Shown piece after piece: positions 57,221 through 64,000 of a DNA stretch of 64,000 nucleotides. The notes beneath the pieces were generated by a model. The model was not told the origin of the DNA. It saw only the letters and a list, made by a program, of their open reading frames with translations, and ran no database searches. The DNA lies in assembly GCF_028281305.1 (NCBI RefSeq), contig NZ_JANQKD010000023.1:62001-126000 (forward strand), read 5' to 3'. Origin of the DNA: Pelagibius sp. Lineage in GTDB: Bacteria > Pseudomonadota > Alphaproteobacteria > Kiloniellales > Kiloniellaceae. Position numbers and translations under genes: made by a program. How positions within the stretch are numbered: position 1 is the first letter of the stretch; every line of letters starts with the position of its first letter.

Positions 57221-57402
57221 TGGTCCCCGTCCCACGCCTGTCGATGCAAGCCCGGTGCCATCATGAAGATTATAAGAATCAATGGTTTGTGTATGGCCGC
57301 CGGCTCTGCCGCGGGACGTTTTTGCCGCCTGGCCGGCAAGTTCTGCCGGGTCCGCGAGCCTCTGCCCAACTGCTTCCACCGCTGCGCAAATGGGTCGAAA
57401 GG

Positions 57403-57426
57403 CTTGATATTTAAGAGATATGCAAG
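57403..57426. promoter_or_regulatory. Imperfect dyad upstream of eipB
   Basis: CTTGATAT and ATATGCAAG form an inverted repeat with one bulged base around a seven-base centre, about 58 bases before the eipB start, in an AT-rich patch. It could be an operator. The remaining gap 57221-57483 holds no gene that I can support. Confidence 0.3.
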
Positions 57427-57483
57427 CACTTAGAACGGTGACAGGAAGCAGAGGGGCCGACCCAAGCCGCAGGGGAACTGATT

Positions 57484-58299
57484 ATGCGTTTTGCGAAGTG
57501 GACTGTCCTTGCGATCCTGGCCATGGGCTGGGGCGCGCCGGCATCCGCCACGGCCGCGGCACCAGGCATCGATCTGGTGCCTCACCGGGCGAGCTATGCG
57601 TTGACGCTGGGTGATGCGAGCAGCGCCAGCCCGGTGGTGCAGGCGCAGGGCCGTTTCGACTTCGAGTGGGCCGATGCCTGCGATGGCTGGACCGTCGTCC
57701 AGCGCTTCCGTGTCAATCTGATCTATGAGGATGGCTTTGTCGCCGACTTCGGCTGGAGTCTGTCGTCGTGGGAGTCCAAGGATGGCGGGCGCTACCGCTT
57801 CTTCATCCGCCGCTTCGATTCCGGCGGCGAGAATGAACGCGTGCGCGGCGAAGCCACCTTGAAGGAGGACGGGTCCGGCCGAGCCGTGTTCACCGAGCCC
57901 GAGGAGCGCGAGCTCGTGCTCCCGGACGGCACCCTGTTCCCGACCCAGCACACGATTGAGGTGCTGGCCCGTGCGCAGGAGACCATGGTTCCCCACTGGC
58001 GCCTGGTCTTCGACGGGTCGGGGGAGGAAGGGCTCTTCGGAGTCTCTGCTGCGTTGTCGCGCCGCCTGCCCGCAGGAAGCGGGACCGGGCTCGCGAGCCC
58101 GCTGCTGACCAAGGTGCCCTCGTGGCGCATGACCCTCGCGTTCTACGGCGCCGATGAGTCGAACGCGGAGCCGGAACAGGAGCAGGGCTTGCGCCTCTTC
58201 GCCAACGGTATCGTCGATGAAATGCGCTTGAACTACGGCGACTTCGTCCTCGACGCCGATCTCAGCAGCGTCGAGCCGCTGCCGGTACCGGATTGCTGA
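57484..58299 (+). CDS. eipB: EipB-type cell envelope integrity protein (DUF1849)
   Basis: A 271-residue periplasmic protein. A signal peptide (LAILAMGWGAPASATA) precedes LVPHRASYALTLGDA, the typical DUF1849 start. The family forms a beta-spiral closed by a disulfide between an early and a last-residue Cys, matching Cys66 and Cys271 here. In Brucella EipB supports envelope integrity. An 11-base gap with GGGGAACTG gives the ribosome site. It is convergent with dinB. Confidence 0.88.
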   Translation: MRFAKWTVLAILAMGWGAPASATAAAPGIDLVPHRASYALTLGDASSASPVVQAQGRFDFEWADACDGWTVVQRFRVNLIYEDGFVADFGWSLSSWESKDGGRYRFFIRRFDSGGENERVRGEATLKEDGSGRAVFTEPEERELVLPDGTLFPTQHTIEVLARAQETMVPHWRLVFDGSGEEGLFGVSAALSRRLPAGSGTGLASPLLTKVPSWRMTLAFYGADESNAEPEQEQGLRLFANGIVDEMRLNYGDFVLDADLSSVEPLPVPDC

Positions 58300-58324
58300 C
58301 AACGGGCGGCTGACCGGCCTCCAG

Positions 58325-59641
58325 CTACTCTTCGTCCCCGCCCCGAAGGCTTCCGCCGAGCGCCCGGCCCTTGATGATCGACTCCTCTCCCAGTTTGTTG
58401 CGGACCTGGTCCATAACCAGTTCGATCTTGACCCGCTTGTTGCGTTCGGGATCGAGAAGGTCCGGCAGATCGGCATCATCGTCGGCAACCAGATCGGCGG
58501 CACCGACGCCGATGAGGCGGAAGGCGCGTCCATCGGCTTCATGGCGCAGAAGCGGCTCGGCCGTTCGATAGATCTCCTCGGCCATCTGGGTTGGCGTCGA
58601 CAGGCGGCGTGAGCGCGACACCAGCTTGAACTCCGCCGTCTTCAGCTTGAGGTGAACGGAGCCGCCGGCCAGGGAGGCGCGCTTCAGCCGCTTGGCCACC
58701 TTTTCGCAGAGCGGCCAGAGCTGGGCGGCGAGCCGCTCGGCGGAAGCGATGTCGGTGTTGAAGGTCGTCTCTGAGGAGATGCTCTTCGTGGCGCCCTCGG
58801 GACTGACCCGCCGGGCGTCTTCGGCGCGCGCGAAATGATAGAGGCGCGTGCCGATGCTGCCGTAGCGGGCGACGAGGGCGCTCTCCTCGTAAGGCAGAAG
58901 ATGACGCACCTTCGTGATCCCGTCGCGGGCGAGGGCGGCTTTCAGAGACTTGCCGACTCCCCAGATGATGCCTACGGGGCGGTCCGCCAGAAAGGCGCGT
59001 GCCTCCCGCTGGCCGATGACGGCAAAGCCGCGGGGCTTGTCCAGGTCGGAGGCGATCTTGGCGAGAAACTTGTTGAAAGAAAGGCCGATAGACGCGGTCA
59101 GGCCGAGATCGTCCTCTATGCTCTTGACCAGGCGTGCCAGGCTGCGCGCAGGCCAGCCATGGTGAAGCGCCTCCGTCCCGCCAAGATCGAGGAAGGCCTC
59201 GTCTATGGACAGCGGCTCCACCATGGGCGTGAGCGCGCGCATGCGTTCGCGGATGTCCTTGCCGATGGTGCTGTACTTCGCCATGTCCGGGCGAATGACG
59301 ACCGCATCGGGGCAGGCCTTCAGCGCCTTGAACATCGGCATCGCCGAGTGCACGCCGTACATCCGCGCGACATAGCAGGCGGCCGAGACGACGCCGCGGC
59401 GCCCGCCGCCCACAATCACCGGCTTGTCCCGCAGCTCCGGCCGGTCGCGCTTTTCCACGCTGGCATAGAAGGCATCGCAATCGATGTGGGCAATCGACAG
59501 CCTGTCGAGCTCGGGGTGCCGGATCAGCCGCGGACTGTCGCAGTTGGGGCAGCGCGCGATCTCAGGGGAGTCGTGTGCCTGCGTCTCGGGGACCTGATGC
59601 CCGCCAAAGGCCTGCAAGCAGTCACGACAGATAGCCGGCAT
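58325..59641 (-). CDS. dinB: DNA polymerase IV with N-terminal zinc ribbon
   Basis: A 438-residue Y-family translesion polymerase. Catalytic acids are in HIDCDAFYASVE and LSIDEAFLDL; the thumb and little-finger domains follow to about residue 410. Upstream of the palm lies a 48-residue extension with cysteines 5, 8, 31 and 34 in a CxxC-CxxC zinc-ribbon pattern. No obvious QxxLF clamp motif is at the C-terminus. It lies five bases after a ROK kinase gene on the same strand. The start at the ribbon is supported by the intact Cys pattern. Confidence 0.92.
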   Translation of the reverse strand: MPAICRDCLQAFGGHQVPETQAHDSPEIARCPNCDSPRLIRHPELDRLSIAHIDCDAFYASVEKRDRPELRDKPVIVGGGRRGVVSAACYVARMYGVHSAMPMFKALKACPDAVVIRPDMAKYSTIGKDIRERMRALTPMVEPLSIDEAFLDLGGTEALHHGWPARSLARLVKSIEDDLGLTASIGLSFNKFLAKIASDLDKPRGFAVIGQREARAFLADRPVGIIWGVGKSLKAALARDGITKVRHLLPYEESALVARYGSIGTRLYHFARAEDARRVSPEGATKSISSETTFNTDIASAERLAAQLWPLCEKVAKRLKRASLAGGSVHLKLKTAEFKLVSRSRRLSTPTQMAEEIYRTAEPLLRHEADGRAFRLIGVGAADLVADDDADLPDLLDPERNKRVKIELVMDQVRNKLGEESIIKGRALGGSLRGGDEE

Positions 59642-59645
59642 GGCG

Positions 59646-60575
59646 TCAACCTGCTTCTCGCGTCGGAAGCGGTGCTTCGCCAGCGGGCCAGAGATGGGCC
59701 GCGCCGAAGACGCCGCTCGAATCGCCGTGAGCGGCCTTTACGATGGGAGTGACCACCTCGTCCGAGAACACGTAGCGCGGCAGCAGGGCCGGGACGTTCG
59801 TGTAGAGCCGATCGATGTTGGAGACGCCGCCGCCCAGAACGATGATGTCCGGGTCGAGCAGGTTTATGACCGGCGCAAGCGCGCGTGCCAGCCGGTCTTC
59901 GAAGCGCTCCAGGGCCGCATTGGCCGCCGCCTCGCCGCTTTCTGCCCGCTCCGCGATCGCCGCCGCGGTCGCTTTCTGTCCCGACGCCGCCTCGAAATCG
60001 CGTGCGAGCCCAGGGCCCGAGAGAAAGGTCTCGACGCAGCCGCTGAGCCCGCAGTAGCACGGCGGACCCGGCAACTCGTCGGGCCGCGGCCAGGGCAGGG
60101 ACATGTGGCCCCACTCGCCGGCGATAGAGTTCTTGCCGACATGGGGGCGTCCGTTGATGGCGACGCCTCCGCCCACGCCGGTTCCGAGGATCACACCGAA
60201 CACGATCTCAGCGCCCGCCGCCGCGCCGTTGGTGGCCTCCGACACGGTCAGGCAGTTGGCGTCGTTTGTGATGCGCAAAGGCCGTCCCAGGCGCAGGGCA
60301 AGATCCTTGTCGAGCGGTTTTCTGAGCAGCCAAGTTGAGTTGCAATTCTTGATTAAACCATTGGATGCAGAAAAGGCGCCGGGAATGCCGATACCGACGC
60401 TCCCGCGCATTCCAAGCTCGCGCTCAATCTCCTCGATCAGCGCGGAGATCGCCGCAATGGTCGCTGCGTAATCCTCACGCGGGGTGGGTACGCGGCGGCG
60501 GATCAAAGTGGCCCCCTTGCGGTCGATGGCAACGGCTTCAATTTTCGTGCCGCCGAGATCAACGCCGATCTGCAT
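59646..60575 (-). CDS. ROK family sugar kinase
   Basis: A 309-residue ATP-dependent hexokinase of the ROK family. It has MQIGVDLGGTKIEAVAID at the start, catalytic Asp in ITNDANC, ATP loop GTGVGGGVAI and the zinc motif CYCGLSGCVETF. Fructose, glucose or mannose is the likely substrate; the family does not decide. I start at MQIGVD. A 13-codon longer reading is unlikely. It is in an operon with dinB. Confidence 0.9.
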   Translation of the reverse strand: MQIGVDLGGTKIEAVAIDRKGATLIRRRVPTPREDYAATIAAISALIEEIERELGMRGSVGIGIPGAFSASNGLIKNCNSTWLLRKPLDKDLALRLGRPLRITNDANCLTVSEATNGAAAGAEIVFGVILGTGVGGGVAINGRPHVGKNSIAGEWGHMSLPWPRPDELPGPPCYCGLSGCVETFLSGPGLARDFEAASGQKATAAAIAERAESGEAAANAALERFEDRLARALAPVINLLDPDIIVLGGGVSNIDRLYTNVPALLPRYVFSDEVVTPIVKAAHGDSSGVFGAAHLWPAGEAPLPTREAG

Positions 60576-60838
60576 GAATTTCCTACCTATTTTGCCTCTT
60601 GGTGAATGTGGCACCAGACCTTAGTGTAAGCAAAACTTACCAAAAATTAACTTTATCGTTCTATCACTGTGGTGAAGCTGGTGTCGGGGCGCGGCAGGGG
60701 AACTGCGGTATTCTCACCGGACTTTGAGACGATCTTGTCGGTGCGGTCTTCCCCGAGGACGGTACCTTTCATCCAGGAATGCCACGGGGCAGGGCAAACA
60801 GCATGATGAATGGAACAAACAGCGTTGCGAGCGAGAGC
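60576..60838. other. Divergent intergenic region ROK kinase / divK
   Basis: 263 bases without a convincing gene. An AT-rich patch at about 60620-60665 contains TTAC-N6-TTAAC, a partial match to the CtrA consensus TTAA-N7-TTAAC. Both transcripts probably start in this region. Confidence 0.4.
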
Positions 60839-61204
60839 ATGGCTAAGACTGTGCTGATTGTGGAAGACAACGAGCTGAACATGAAGCTCTTCCATGACCT
60901 CCTCGAGGCGCATGGCTACAATATCCTGCAAACCAAGGACGGCATGGAAGCGCTGCGCCTGGCGCGCGAGCACCGGCCCGATCTGATCCTGATGGACATT
61001 CAGCTTCCCGAGGTGTCGGGTCTGGAAGTGACGAAGTGGATCAAGGAAGACGACAATCTGAAGGCCATTCCGGTTGTCGCCGTGACCGCCTTTGCCATGA
61101 AGGGCGACGAAGAGAAAATCCGGGAGGGCGGCTGTGAGGCCTATATCGCCAAGCCGATCTCCGTCACGAACTTCCTGGAGACTGTCGAGCGTTTCCTGAA
61201 CTAG
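60839..61204 (+). CDS. divK: Cell-cycle response regulator DivK
   Basis: A 121-residue single-domain response regulator. The phospho-acceptor is Asp53 in [12 protein letters not shown]; acidic pocket VEDNE, switch Thr in VVAVTAFAM and Lys in YIAKPI are present. The start [20 protein letters not shown] is typical of DivK, which controls the DivJ/PleC-CtrA pathway. A start 12 codons upstream is possible. pleD follows 24 bases later, as in Caulobacter. Confidence 0.93.
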   Translation: MAKTVLIVEDNELNMKLFHDLLEAHGYNILQTKDGMEALRLAREHRPDLILMDIQLPEVSGLEVTKWIKEDDNLKAIPVVAVTAFAMKGDEEKIREGGCEAYIAKPISVTNFLETVERFLN

Positions 61205-61228
61205 CTTCGACAGAGCACGGCCGACACG

Positions 61229-62653
61229 ATGACCGCGCGAATCCTGGTAGTTGATGACATACCGGCCAATGTGAAGCTGCTCGAAGTCAAGCTTTCGGCT
61301 GAGTACTTCGACGTCCTGACCGCTTCCGACGGACCCCAAGCCATCGAGATGGCGCGCAGCGAAGCGCCCGATCTCATCCTCAGCGACGTCATGATGCCGG
61401 GGATGGACGGTTTCGAGCTTTGCGAGACGCTGAAGGCGGATCCTGCGACCAGCCACATTCCGCTGGTTATGGTGACTGCGCTGAGCGACGTTTCCGACCG
61501 TGTGCGCGGCCTGGAAGCCGGCGCCGACGACTTTCTCACCAAGCCGGTCAACGACATCGCGCTCTTTGCTCGTGTGCGGTCTCTGGCACGCCTGAAGCTG
61601 ATGACCGACGAGCTGCGCGTGCGCCAGGCAGCCAGCGGCAACGGCAACGTGCTCTCGGAGAACGACATCGAGGTCGAAGGCCGGATCGCGGATGCCCGGG
61701 TGCTGCTGGCCGATGCGAGCGATACCCTGGCCGCCAAGGTCGCCGACTATCTGGGTGAGGACGGGCACCGGACCGACCACGTGCGCACCGCATCGGAAGC
61801 CCTCAACGCCACGCAGGGCACGGGCTACGATCTGCTGATCGTCAGCCTGCATCTGGGCCAGGAGGACGGCCTGCGCCTATGCTCGCAGTTCCGCTCCCAG
61901 GAGGACACGCGGCACGTTCCCATCCTGCTGCTGCTGGATGAAGAGGACCTGCCCCGTCTGCCCAAGGGGCTGGAGATCGGCGTCACCGACTATGTGATCA
62001 AGCCAATCGACCGCAACGAACTGCGGGCGCGCACGCGCACCCAGATCCGCCGGCGCCGCTATCACGACAAGCTGAGCGACATGCTGCGCAGCTCGGTTGC
62101 GCTGGCCTATACCGACACGCTGACCGGCGTCTACAACCGCCGCTACATGAACGCCCACCTCGACCGCAAGATCATCGAGATCGCGGAGACCGTGAAGCCC
62201 GTCTCCCTCCTGATGTTCGACCTCGATCACTTCAAGAGCGTCAACGACACCTACGGGCACACCTCAGGGGACGAGGTTCTGCGCGAGCTCGCCGAGCGGG
62301 TCTCCGACGGCGTCCGCGACATCGATCTCGTTTGCCGCTATGGCGGCGAGGAGTTCGTGATCGTCATGCCCGATGCCGACATCGACGTCGCCGTGAACGT
62401 GGCCGAACGGGTCCGGAGTCTGGTCGCCGGCCAGACCTTCGAGGTTTCCGGCAGCGAGGCACCGCTGGAGGTGACTGTCTCGGTCGGGGTGGCGACGACC
62501 CGCGATCCCACCGAGACACCGGAGACACTGATTTCCCGCGCCGACGAGGCGCTTTATGCGGCGAAGGCCGGCGGGCGGAACTGCGTCCGTTCGGCGGAGC
62601 TGGAGCGCCGTGCCCAGCGTTCGTCCTCCGCCACTGCTGCAGGCGCCGACTAG
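61229..62653 (+). CDS. pleD: Response regulator diguanylate cyclase PleD
   Basis: A 474-residue protein with two receiver domains and a GGDEF domain. Receiver 1 has the acceptor Asp53 (LILSDVMMPGMDG). Receiver 2 (about residues 155-275) has Ser at that position (LLIVSLHLG), fitting the adaptor role known for PleD. The cyclase has I-site RDID and active site CRYGGEEFVIV. c-di-GMP made here drives the motile-to-sessile switch with DivK. Confidence 0.95.
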   Translation: MTARILVVDDIPANVKLLEVKLSAEYFDVLTASDGPQAIEMARSEAPDLILSDVMMPGMDGFELCETLKADPATSHIPLVMVTALSDVSDRVRGLEAGADDFLTKPVNDIALFARVRSLARLKLMTDELRVRQAASGNGNVLSENDIEVEGRIADARVLLADASDTLAAKVADYLGEDGHRTDHVRTASEALNATQGTGYDLLIVSLHLGQEDGLRLCSQFRSQEDTRHVPILLLLDEEDLPRLPKGLEIGVTDYVIKPIDRNELRARTRTQIRRRRYHDKLSDMLRSSVALAYTDTLTGVYNRRYMNAHLDRKIIEIAETVKPVSLLMFDLDHFKSVNDTYGHTSGDEVLRELAERVSDGVRDIDLVCRYGGEEFVIVMPDADIDVAVNVAERVRSLVAGQTFEVSGSEAPLEVTVSVGVATTRDPTETPETLISRADEALYAAKAGGRNCVRSAELERRAQRSSSATAAGAD

Positions 62654-62695
62654 GCCGACCCGCGGGCTATATCCTCAGGGCAATCCGCGAAATGC

Positions 62696-62721
62696 AAAAC
62701 GGCCGCGTCAGGGCGGCCGTT
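62696..62721 (-). terminator. Intrinsic terminator of rpmG
   Basis: A perfect nine-base stem AACGGCCGC/GCGGCCGTT (62698-62706 with 62713-62721), six-base loop, followed on the minus strand by a short T-run. It lies about 40 bases after the rpmG stop and may also limit pleD transcripts from the other strand. Confidence 0.75.
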
Positions 62722-62762
62722 CAGCGATGGATGATCCATAGCCGCCAACCGCGGCCTGGGCA

Positions 62763-62930
62763 TCACTTCATCTTGGATTCCTTGAAGAGCACGTGCTCGC
62801 GCGCAACGGGATCGTACTTCCGGAGTTCCAGCTTCTCGGTCATGGTGCGCGGGTTCTTCCTGGCCACGTAGAAGTAGCCGGTGTCCGCGGTGCTCACCAT
62901 CTTGATCAATTGCGTGGCTGGCTTGGCCAT
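62763..62930 (-). CDS. rpmG: Ribosomal protein L33
   Basis: A 55-residue basic protein reading [20 protein letters not shown], then [10 protein letters not shown], then [20 protein letters not shown]. It is the Cys-less L33 type, without the zinc CxxC pairs, as is usual in alphaproteobacteria. The start has GGACAGCGGAC upstream. It is monocistronic, with its own terminator. Confidence 0.96.
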   Translation of the reverse strand: MAKPATQLIKMVSTADTGYFYVARKNPRTMTEKLELRKYDPVAREHVLFKESKMK

Positions 62931-63051
62931 GTCCGCTGTCCTTTAACCTGTACTCGGCACCTGATGTGCCGGGGAGTGCGAGGGAAAATAGCGGTCTTGG
63001 GCAGACTGTCAAGCCGATCCCGGGCCGGATCGGTCGAAGACTTTCTTCCTA

Positions 63052-64000
63052 TCAACCTCCGGAGGCCTTGACGAGACCACCGCTGCGCTGCGCCGTATCC
63101 GGAGCGCCTTCGACGACCCGGGCAAAGAGGGTCGGGTCCTCGAGGAGCTGGGTTGCCACTTCGAGATCGAGCTCGGTCTGCTCTTCCCGCGAGGGGCAGT
63201 TGGCCCGCAGGTCTTCGACCGCCTGATCATCGTTGAGGTCGATCTGCTGCAGCCGCAGACCCCGATCCAGGGGCAAAGCGCCGCTGTCGATCAGCGTCAC
63301 CACATCGTCGAGATCGGAGACCTCGCCGGAGGTGCAGATGTCAGGCATGACACCGCGGCGGTGCAGGGCGTAGCCCGAAGGTGCGTGGAAGCGCGCCCAG
63401 GTCAAGGTCAACTCGCCCTGGTTGGGCAACTGCTCGATCCGCTGCACCGTGCCTTTGCCGAAGGAGGTGCTGCCGACCACCACGGCGCGGCCCGAGTCCT
63501 GAAGAGCGGCGGCGACAATCTCGGCAGCCGACGCGGAGCCCCCGTCGACCAGCACCACCATGGGCACACGTGCGATGAGGTCGCCACGGCCGGCGCTGAA
63601 GTACTGATGGCTGTCGGGGTGGCGGCCATGGGTCGCGACGATCCGGCTGTCGCTGACGAAGAGATCGGAGACCTCAACGGCCTGATCGAGAAAGCCGCCG
63701 GGATTGCCGCGAAGATCGAGAATGAGACCTTTCAGGTCGTCGCCGAACTCGTTCTCGATCTGCTTGACCTTCTGCTTCAGGGTGTCCGTGGTGCGCTTGT
63801 TGAAGCTGGACAGGCGGATATAGGCCAGATTGCCTTCCCGGCGGTAGGACACGGTCTGCGGCACGATGTGGGCGCGCTTCACTTTCACCTGAAGTGCCGT
63901 TTCGCTGGCATCGCGATCGATCGTCAGGTTGACCTCGGAGCGGACCGGTCCGCGCAGGCGGCGGACCACCTGGCGCTGGGAAAGCCCTTCGACAGGTGCG
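63052..64000 (-). CDS. S41 family C-terminal processing peptidase, 3' part
   Basis: The frame is open to the window end, so about the first quarter to third of the protein is missing. The visible part begins at the end of a PDZ-like domain (GLSQRQVVRRLRGP) and contains the protease core: LILDLRGNPGGFLD, catalytic Ser in VDGGSASAAEIVAA and catalytic Lys in TSFGKGTVQ. The C-terminal about 90 residues are a charged extension. Such proteases process periplasmic proteins and peptidoglycan enzymes. CtpA is the likely name. Confidence 0.93.
   Translation of the reverse strand, partial: APVEGLSQRQVVRRLRGPVRSEVNLTIDRDASETALQVKVKRAHIVPQTVSYRREGNLAYIRLSSFNKRTTDTLKQKVKQIENEFGDDLKGLILDLRGNPGGFLDQAVEVSDLFVSDSRIVATHGRHPDSHQYFSAGRGDLIARVPMVVLVDGGSASAAEIVAAALQDSGRAVVVGSTSFGKGTVQRIEQLPNQGELTLTWARFHAPSGYALHRRGVMPDICTSGEVSDLDDVVTLIDSGALPLDRGLRLQQIDLNDDQAVEDLRANCPSREEQTELDLEVATQLLEDPTLFARVVEGAPDTAQRSGGLVKASGG

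Noticed and set aside
57220..57414. A 64-codon plus-strand frame upstream of eipB
   Set aside because: No ribosome site, no recognisable motif, and it overlaps the presumed promoter region of the divergent GGDEF gene.
1..64000. tRNA, rRNA or other structural RNA genes
   Set aside because: I looked for T-arm sequences and conserved rRNA segments in all gaps on both strands and saw none; a covariance search would be decisive.

Overview
The window is high-GC, gene-dense DNA of an alphaproteobacterium, most likely a Rhodospirillales-like lineage. This is inferred from gene order and family content: DivK next to PleD, an EipB-type DUF1849 protein, DUF2066-PerM-Hda, Cys-less L33, aa3-type oxidase subunit IV, and lptF/lptG/lptD/surA/pdxA/rsmA. 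No rRNA, tRNA, CRISPR array, prophage or insertion sequence was recognised. Nearly all of it is core chromosome, about 60 genes, on both strands in short operons.

Layout. 1-4.8 kb: the end of bamB, der, an alpha/beta hydrolase, a lower-GC orphan gene, an SDR protein without its catalytic residues, and DUF2937. 4.8-12.8 kb (minus strand): purF-cvpA, radA, mlaF-mlaE, alr and dnaB. 13-14.5 kb (minus): rpsF-rpsR-rplI with a leader hairpin and an intrinsic terminator. 14.7-21.9 kb: the fatty-acid cluster fabD-fabG-acpP-fabF with mltG, then yicC-gmk. 21.9-29.5 kb (minus): the lipopolysaccharide and outer-membrane operon lptF-lptG-lptD-surA-pdxA-rsmA. 29.8-36 kb: pepA-holC, a LysR regulator divergent from a DUF1127 gene, an ABC-F ATPase, ndk and a very small cytochrome oxidase subunit IV gene. 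36-46.7 kb: purM-purN divergent from DUF2066-perM-hda, an atypical SDR, a secreted histidine-rich protein, then ppk-ppx. 46.7-57.2 kb: an M23 peptidase, rnd, aspS, agmatine deiminase, an orphan amino-acid-type binding protein followed by a chemoreceptor, a DUF6505-like protein and a diguanylate cyclase. 57.5-64 kb: eipB, dinB-ROK kinase, divK-pleD, rpmG and the 3' part of an S41 protease gene.

Functionally, the window is dominated by cell-envelope building (BamB, SurA, LptDFG, MlaEF, Alr, MltG, EipB), fatty-acid and purine synthesis, replication and repair (DnaB, HolC, Hda, RadA, DinB) and cell-cycle or c-di-GMP signalling (DivK, PleD, a second GGDEF protein).

I found no complete new multi-gene system. 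The most unusual items are: purM, whose conserved N-terminus continues far upstream of any usual start codon and appears to begin at AUA after a strong Shine-Dalgarno; a secreted protein with 34 histidines in about 105 residues inserted between hda and ppk; repeated short tandem duplications that make low-complexity protein tails or lie at gene borders; and an orphan binding protein paired with a chemoreceptor.
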